This document shows positions 35,313-42,015 of a stretch of DNA of 42,015 nucleotides, piece after piece. Below the pieces are notes generated by a model. It did not search any database and had not been told where the DNA came from. It saw nothing but the letters and a program-made list of their open reading frames with translations. Position numbers and translations under genes: made by a program. The number at the start of each line of letters is the position of its first letter. Positions within the stretch are counted from its first letter, which is position 1. Source of the stretch: Apostichopus japonicus (lineage: Eukaryota; Echinodermata; Holothuroidea; Aspidochirotida; Stichopodidae); assembly GCF_037975245.1 (NCBI RefSeq), contig NC_092581.1, positions 21,335,969 through 21,377,983 of the forward strand. The letters are read 5' to 3'.

Positions 35313-36967
35313 GTGCCTACAGGGGGGGGGGAGCTGTAAGTATTAGTTAATCGGCCTAATATCTCAGTCCATACAGTGGCGCGATGGCTCGGGGCACTGT
35401 ACGAGCTGATGAGCGAGACTCTCTTTTGCATCCGTGGTTCGAACCCCGGGTGATGACGTCTTTTGCCGACCTTTTACAGCAAGTGCCTACACGGGGAGCT
35501 GTAAGTATTAGTTAATCGGCCTAATATCTCAGTCCATACAGTGGCGCGATGGCTCGGCGCACTGTACGAGCTGATGAGCGAGACTCTCTTTTGCATCCGT
35601 GGTTCGAACCCCGGGTGATGACGTCTTTTGCCGACCTTTTACAGCAAGTGCCTACACGGGGAGCTGTAAGTATTAGTTAATCGGCCTAATATCTCAGTCC
35701 ATACAGTGGCGCGATGGCTCGGCGCACTGTACGAGCTGATGAGCGAGACTCTCTTTTGCATCCGTGGTTCGAACCCCGGGTGATGACGTCTTTTGCCGAC
35801 CTTTTACAGCAAGTGCCTACACGGGGAGCTGTAAGTATTAGTTAATCGGCCTAATATCTCAGTCCATACAGTGGCGCGATGGCTCGGCGCACTGTACGAG
35901 CTGATGAGCGAGACTCTCTTTTGCATCCGTGGTTCGAACCCCGGGTGATGACGTCTTTTGCCGACCTTTTACAGCAAGTGCCTACACGGGGAGCTGTAAG
36001 TATTAGTTAATCGGCCTAATATCTCAGTCCATACAGTGGCGCGATGGCTCGGCGCACTGTACGAGCTGATGAGCGAGACTCTCTTTTGCATCCGTGGTTC
36101 GAACCCCGGGTGATGACGTCTTTTGCCGACCTTTTACAGCAAGTGCCTACACGGGGAGCTGTAAGTATTAGTTAATCGGCCTAATATCTCAGTCCATACA
36201 GTGGCGCGATGGCTCGGCGCACTGTACGAGCTGATGAGCGAGACTCTCTTTTGCATCCGTGGTTCGAACCCCGGGTGATGACGTCTTTTGCCGACCTTTT
36301 ACAGCAAGTGCCTACACGGGGAGCTGTAAGTATTAGTTAATCGGCCTAATATCTCAGTCCATACAGTGGCGCGATGGCTCGGCGCACTGTACGAGCTGAT
36401 GAGCGAGACTCTCTTTTGCATCCGTGGTTCGAACCCCGGGTGATGACGTCTTTTGCCGACCTTTTACAGCAAGTGCCTACACGGGGAGCTGTAAGTATTA
36501 GTTAATCGGCCTAATATCTCAGTCCATACAGTGGCGCGATGGCTCGGCGCACTGTACGAGCTGATGAGCGAGACTCTCTTTTGCATCCGTGGTTCGAACC
36601 CCGGGTGATGACGTCTTTTGCCGACCTTTTACAGCAAGTGCCTACACGGGGAGCTGTAAGTATTAGTTAATCGGCCTAATAACTCAGTCCATACAGTGGC
36701 GCGATGGCTCGGCGCACTGTACGAGCTGATGATCGAGACTCTCTTTTGCATCCGTGGTTCGAACCCCGGGTGATGACGTCTTTTGCCGACCTTTTACAGC
36801 AAGTGCCTACACGGGGAGCTGTAAGTATTAGTTAATCGGCCTAATATCTCAGTCCATACAGTGGCGCGATGGCTCGGCGCACTGTACGAGCTGATGAGCG
36901 AGACTCTCTTTTGCATCCGTGGTTCGAACCCCGGGTGATGACGTCTTTTGCCGACCTTTTACAGCAA
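35313..36967 (+). repeat. Ten-unit higher-order repeat, copy 2 (1655 bp)
   Basis: Order: G10+C76G (35313), seven C-type (35483 to 36473), C+T45A/G96T (36638), C (36803); the next unit (36968) is G9+C76G. It differs from copy 1 only in the tract (G10 versus G8). Confidence 0.93.
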
Positions 36968-37301
36968 GTGCCTACAGGGGGGGGGAGCTGTAAGTATTAG
37001 TTAATCGGCCTAATATCTCAGTCCATACAGTGGCGCGATGGCTCGGGGCACTGTACGAGCTGATGAGCGAGACTCTCTTTTGCATCCGTGGTTCGAACCC
37101 CGGGTGATGACGTCTTTTGCCGACCTTTTACAGCAAGTGCCTACACGGGGAGCTGTAAGTATTAGTTAATCGGCCTAATATCTCAGTCCATACAGTGGCG
37201 CGATGGCTCGGGGCACTGTACGAGCTGATGAGCGAGACTCTCTTTTGCATCCGTGGTTCGAACCCCGGGTGATGACGTCTTTTGCCGACCTTTTACAGCA
37301 A
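36968..37301 (+). repeat. G9+C76G and C+C76G pair
   Basis: Starts 36968 and 37137. Adjacent C76G units on G-type and C-type backgrounds suggest a conversion tract crossing the unit boundary. Confidence 0.9.
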
Positions 37302-39446
37302 GTGCCTACACGGGGAGCTGTAAGTATTAGTTAATCGGCCTAATATCTCAGTCCATACAGTGGCGCGATGGCTCGGCGCACTGTACGAGCTGATGAGCGA
37401 GACTCTCTTTTGCATCCGTGGTTCGAACCCCGGGTGATGACGTCTTTTGCCGACCTTTTACAGCAAGTGCCTACACGGGGAGCTGTAAGTATTAGTTAAT
37501 CGGCCTAATATCTCAGTCCATACAGTGGCGCGATGGCTCGGCGCACTGTACGAGCTGATGAGCGAGACTCTCTTTTGCATCCGTGGTTCGAACCCCGGGT
37601 GATGACGTCTTTTGCCGACCTTTTACAGCAAGTGCCTACACGGGGAGCTGTAAGTATTAGTTAATCGGCCTAATATCTCAGTCCATACAGTGGCGCGATG
37701 GCTCGGCGCACTGTACGAGCTGATGAGCGAGACTCTCTTTTGCATCCGTGGTTCGAACCCCGGGTGATGACGTCTTTTGCCGACCTTTTACAGCAAGTGC
37801 CTACACGGGGAGCTGTAAGTATTAGTTAATCGGCCTAATATCTCAGTCCATACAGTGGCGCGATGGCTCGGCGCACTGTACGAGCTGATGAGCGAGACTC
37901 TCTTTTGCATCCGTGGTTCGAACCCCGGGTGATGACGTCTTTTGCCGACCTTTTACAGCAAGTGCCTACACGGGGAGCTGTAAGTATTAGTTAATCGGCC
38001 TAATATCTCAGTCCATACAGTGGCGCGATGGCTCGGCGCACTGTACGAGCTGATGAGCGAGACTCTCTTTTGCATCCGTGGTTCGAACCCCGGGTGATGA
38101 CGTCTTTTGCCGACCTTTTACAGCAAGTGCCTACACGGGGAGCTGTAAGTATTAGTTAATCGGCCTAATATCTCAGTCCATACAGTGGCGCGATGGCTCG
38201 GCGCACTGTACGAGCTGATGAGCGAGACTCTCTTTTGCATCCGTGGTTCGAACCCCGGGTGATGACGTCTTTTGCCGACCTTTTACAGCAAGTGCCTACA
38301 CGGGGAGCTGTAAGTATTAGTTAATCGGCCTAATATCTCAGTCCATACAGTGGCGCGATGGCTCGGCGCACTGTACGAGCTGATGAGCGAGACTCTCTTT
38401 TGCATCCGTGGTTCGAACCCCGGGTGATGACGTCTTTTGCCGACCTTTTACAGCAAGTGCCTACACGGGGAGCTGTAAGTATTAGTTAATCGGCCTAATA
38501 TCTCAGTCCATACAGTGGCGCGATGGCTCGGCGCACTGTACGAGCTGATGAGCGAGACTCTCTTTTGCATCCGTGGTTCGAACCCCGGGTGATGACGTCT
38601 TTTGCCGACCTTTTACAGCAAGTGCCTACACGGGGAGCTGTAAGTATTAGTTAATCGGCCTAATATCTCAGTCCATACAGTGGCGCGATGGCTCGGCGCA
38701 CTGTACGAGCTGATGAGCGAGACTCTCTTTTGCATCCGTGGTTCGAACCCCGGGTGATGACGTCTTTTGCCGACCTTTTACAGCAAGTGCCTACACGGGG
38801 AGCTGTAAGTATTAGTTAATCGGCCTAATATCTCAGTCCATACAGTGGCGCGATGGCTCGGCGCACTGTACGAGCTGATGAGCGAGACTCTCTTTTGCAT
38901 CCGTGGTTCGAACCCCGGGTGATGACGTCTTTTGCCGACCTTTTACAGCAAGTGCCTACACGGGGAGCTGTAAGTATTAGTTAATCGGCCTAATATCTCA
39001 GTCCATACAGTGGCGCGATGGCTCGGCGCACTGTACGAGCTGATGAGCGAGACTCTCTTTTGCATCCGTGGTTCGAACCCCGGGTGATGACGTCTTTTGC
39101 CGACCTTTTACAGCAAGTGCCTACACGGGGAGCTGTAAGTATTAGTTAATCGGCCTAATATCTCAGTCCATACAGTGGCGCGATGGCTCGGCGCACTGTA
39201 CGAGCTGATGAGCGAGACTCTCTTTTGCATCCGTGGTTCGAACCCCGGGTGATGACGTCTTTTGCCGACCTTTTACAGCAAGTGCCTACACGGGGAGCTG
39301 TAAGTATTAGTTAATCGGCCTAATATCTCAGTCCATACAGTGGCGCGATGGCTCGGCGCACTGTACGAGCTGATGAGCGAGACTCTCTTTTGCATCCGTG
39401 GTTCGAACCCCGGGTGATGACGTCTTTTGCCGACCTTTTACAGCAA
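37302..39446 (+). repeat. Block of 13 C-type units
   Basis: Starts 37302 to 39282, the longest run of apparently identical units (2145 bp) in the window. Confidence 0.95.
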
Positions 39447-40618
39447 GTGCCTACAGGGGGGGGAGCTGTAAGTATTAGTTAATCGGCCTAATATCTCAGT
39501 CCATACAGTGGCGCGATGGCTCGGCGCACTGTACGAGCTGATGAGCGAGACTCTCTTTTGCATCCGTGGTTCGAACCCCGGGTGATGACGTCTTTTGCCG
39601 ACCTTTTACAGCAAGTGCCTACAGGGGGGGGAGCTGTAAGTATTAGTTAATCGGCCCTAATATCTCAGTCCATACAGTGGCGCGATGGCTCGGCGCACTG
39701 TACGAGCTGATGAGCGAGACTCTCTTTTGCATCCGTGGTTCGAACCCCGGGTGATGACGTCTTTTGCCGACCTTTTACAGCAAGTGCCTACACGGGGAGC
39801 TGTAAGTATTAGTTAATCGGCCTAATATCTCAGTCCATACAGTGGCGCGATGGCTCGGCGCACTGTACGAGCTGATGAGCGAGACTCTCTTTTGCATCCG
39901 TGGTTCGAACCCCGGGTGATGACGTCTTTTGCCGACCTTTTACAGCAAGTGCCTACAGGGGGGGGAGCTGTAAGTATTAGTTAATCGGCCTAATATCTCA
40001 GTCCATACAGTGGCGCGATGGCTCGGCGCACTGTACGAGCTGATGAGCGAGACTCTCTTTTGCATCCGTGGTTCGAACCCCGGGTGATGACGTCTTTTGC
40101 CGACCTTTTACAGCAAGTGCCTACAGGGGGGGGAGCTGTAAGTATTAGTTAATCGGCCTAATATCTCAGTCCATACAGTGGCGCGATGGCTCGGCGCACT
40201 GTACGAGCTGATGAGCGAGACTCTCTTTTGCATCCGTGGTTCGAACCCCGGGTGATGACGTCTTTTGCCGACCTTTTACAGCAAGTGCCTACACGGGGAG
40301 CTGTAAGTATTAGTTAATCGGCCTAATATCTCAGTCCATACAGTGGCGCGATGGCTCGGCGCACTGTACGAGCTGATGAGCGAGACTCTCTTTTGCATCC
40401 GTGGTTCGAACCCCGGGTGATGACGTCTTTTGCCGACCTTTTACAGCAAGTGCCTACAGGGGGGGGGAGCTGTAAGTATTAGTTAATCGGCCTAATATCT
40501 CAGTCCATACAGTGGCGCGATGGCTCGGCGCACTGTACGAGCTGATGAGCGAGACTCTCTTTTGCATCCGTGGTTCGAACCCCGGGTGATGACGTCTTTT
40601 GCCGACCTTTTACAGCAA
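39447..40618 (+). repeat. Alternating G8/G9 and C-type units
   Basis: G8 (39447), G8 with one extra C in the GGCC run near 39656 (39615, 169 bp), C (39784), G8 (39949, 40117), C (40285), G9 (40450). Confidence 0.9.
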
Positions 40619-41608
40619 GTGCCTACACGGGGAGCTGTAAGTATTAGTTAATCGGCCTAATATCTCAGTCCATACAGTGGCGCGATGGCTCGGCGCACTG
40701 TACGAGCTGATGAGCGAGACTCTCTTTTGCATCCGTGGTTCGAACCCCGGGTGATGACGTCTTTTGCCGACCTTTTACAGCAAGTGCCTACACGGGGAGC
40801 TGTAAGTATTAGTTAATCGGCCTAATATCTCAGTCCATACAGTGGCGCGATGGCTCGGCGCACTGTACGAGCTGATGAGCGAGACTCTCTTTTGCATCCG
40901 TGGTTCGAACCCCGGGTGATGACGTCTTTTGCCGACCTTTTACAGCAAGTGCCTACACGGGGAGCTGTAAGTATTAGTTAATCGGCCTAATATCTCAGTC
41001 CATACAGTGGCGCGATGGCTCGGCGCACTGTACGAGCTGATGAGCGAGACTCTCTTTTGCATCCGTGGTTCGAACCCCGGGTGATGACGTCTTTTGCCGA
41101 CCTTTTACAGCAAGTGCCTACACGGGGAGCTGTAAGTATTAGTTAATCGGCCTAATATCTCAGTCCATACAGTGGCGCGATGGCTCGGCGCACTGTACGA
41201 GCTGATGAGCGAGACTCTCTTTTGCATCCGTGGTTCGAACCCCGGGTGATGACGTCTTTTGCCGACCTTTTACAGCAAGTGCCTACACGGGGAGCTGTAA
41301 GTATTAGTTAATCGGCCTAATATCTCAGTCCATACAGTGGCGCGATGGCTCGGCGCACTGTACGAGCTGATGAGCGAGACTCTCTTTTGCATCCGTGGTT
41401 CGAACCCCGGGTGATGACGTCTTTTGCCGACCTTTTACAGCAAGTGCCTACACGGGGAGCTGTAAGTATTAGTTAATCGGCCTAATATCTCAGTCCATAC
41501 AGTGGCGCGATGGCTCGGCGCACTGTACGAGCTGATGAGCGAGACTCTCTTTTGCATCCGTGGTTCGAACCCCGGGTGATGACGTCTTTTGCCGACCTTT
41601 TACAGCAA
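40619..41608 (+). repeat. Block of 6 C-type units
   Basis: Starts 40619 to 41444, matching the reference unit. Confidence 0.95.
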
Positions 41609-42015
41609 GTGCCTACAGGGGGGGGAGCTGTAAGTATTAGTTAATCGGCCTAATATCTCAGTCCATACAGTGGCGCGATGGCTCGGGGCACTGTACGAGC
41701 TGATGAGCGAGACTCTCTTTTGCATCCGTGGTTCGAACCCGGGTGATGACGTCTTTTGCCGACCTTTTACAGCAAGTGCCTACACGGGGAGCTGTAAGTA
41801 TTAGTTAATCGGCCTAATATCTCAGTCCATACAGTGGCGCGATGGCTCGGCGCACTGTACGAGCTGATGAGCGAGACTCTCTTTTGCATCCGTGGTTCGA
41901 ACCCCGGGTGATGACGTCTTTTGCCGACCTTTTACAGCAAGTGCCTACAGGGGGGGGAGCTGTAAGTATTAGTTAATCGCCTAATATCTCAGTCCATACA
42001 GTGGCGCGATGGCTC
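41609..42015 (+). repeat. G8+C76G with C loss, C-type, and truncated G8 unit
   Basis: Unit 41609 combines C76G with loss of one C after TTCGAA (around 41738-41740), 167 bp. Unit 41776 is C-type. Unit 41941 is G8, lacks one G of the CGGCC run near 41979, and is cut by the window edge at u72. Confidence 0.9.

Larger units (their letters stand above)
1..42015 (+). repeat. 165-bp tandem satellite array, about 252.5 units, one orientation
   Basis: The window is filled by one monomer repeated head to tail with no insertions of other sequence and no orientation switch. I tracked each unit by its start motif GTGCCTAC: unit starts run 1, 166, 331 and so on to 41941, giving 252 complete units and a partial last one. 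Unit length is 165 bp for C-type units and 160 plus n for units with n Gs in the tract (mostly 168). Apart from the tract, units are almost identical. The array continues beyond both window ends, so its true size is unknown and at least 42 kb. Scale and homogeneity are typical of centromeric, pericentromeric, subtelomeric or sex-chromosome satellites, but nothing here says which. Confidence 0.99.

Noticed and set aside
4719-35431. Minus-strand ORFs of 78-82 codons starting MQKRVSLISS (for example 4719-4964, 9724-9966, 17227-17472, 20244-20492, 33030-33275, 35195-35431)
   Set aside because: Each spans a G7, G10 or G13 tract, the cases where unit length is 2 mod 3 (167, 170, 173), so the frame stays open by chance; other tract lengths close it. 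The peptide is low in recognisable features and copies satellite sequence including the box B complement. Frame artefact, not genes.
1-42015. CRISPR array
   Set aside because: The whole unit repeats; there are no unique spacers between short repeats.
1-42015. G-quadruplex-forming array from the G tracts
   Set aside because: Most units have one G8 run per 168 bases with no other nearby G3 runs in suitable number; only G12-G13 units might fold alone, and weakly. Possible across strands but not supported by the sequence.

Overview
The whole 42,015-base window is one uninterrupted head-to-tail satellite array. By hand count it holds 252 complete monomers and a 75-base partial one (41941-42015), all in the same orientation. 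The base monomer is 165 bp with about 53% GC. No unique flanking sequence, protein-coding gene, rRNA, canonical tRNA, transposase or CRISPR array is visible. Unit coordinates (u1-u165) below refer to the first monomer, window 1-165; in units with a longer G tract everything after the tract shifts right. The organism is probably a eukaryote, and an animal is plausible: each unit has RNA polymerase III type 2 box A and box B motifs, T4 runs, and splice-signal-like sequences. CpG is not depleted (13 CpG per unit, observed/expected about 1.1), which fits a lightly methylated genome or recent homogenisation. I cannot name the species.

Monomer layout: a 21-base segment bounded by splice-like sites (u163-165 plus u1-18 of the next unit) that contains the variable C/G tract (u10-14); a strong 5' splice-site-like GTAAGTATT (u19-27); a small AT-rich hairpin (u23-45); a hairpin (u55-84) overlapping a box A-like motif (u60-70); a T4 run (u107-110); a perfect box B (u119-129) inside a T-arm-like hairpin; two further T4 runs (u144-147, u155-158), the second leading into TTTTACAG (u155-162). 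The u53-147 part looks like a tRNA-derived, SINE-like pol III module with no intact anticodon arm or acceptor stem.

Two main unit types alternate in blocks. C-type units have CGGGG at u10-14 and are 165 bp (about 151 units, tract invariant). G-type units lack the C and carry a pure G tract, usually G8 (168 bp), with G5, G7, G9, G10, G12 and G13 forms. Other markers: C76G (u76; 19 units found), a linked pair T45A plus G96T (5 units), and single-unit changes. These show higher-order structure: a ten-unit block at 28357-30009 recurs at 35313-36967; an eight-unit block at 14865-16184 recurs at 33825-35144; and ten C-type units followed by six G8 units occur three times (7193-9850, 11706-14363, 23221-25878).

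Best reading: an actively homogenised satellite made from a tRNA-related pol III unit, evolving by unequal exchange or conversion plus slippage at an uninterrupted G tract. Transcription, splicing and chromosomal role are not shown by sequence alone. Homopolymer lengths and the long runs of identical units could partly reflect sequencing or assembly error.
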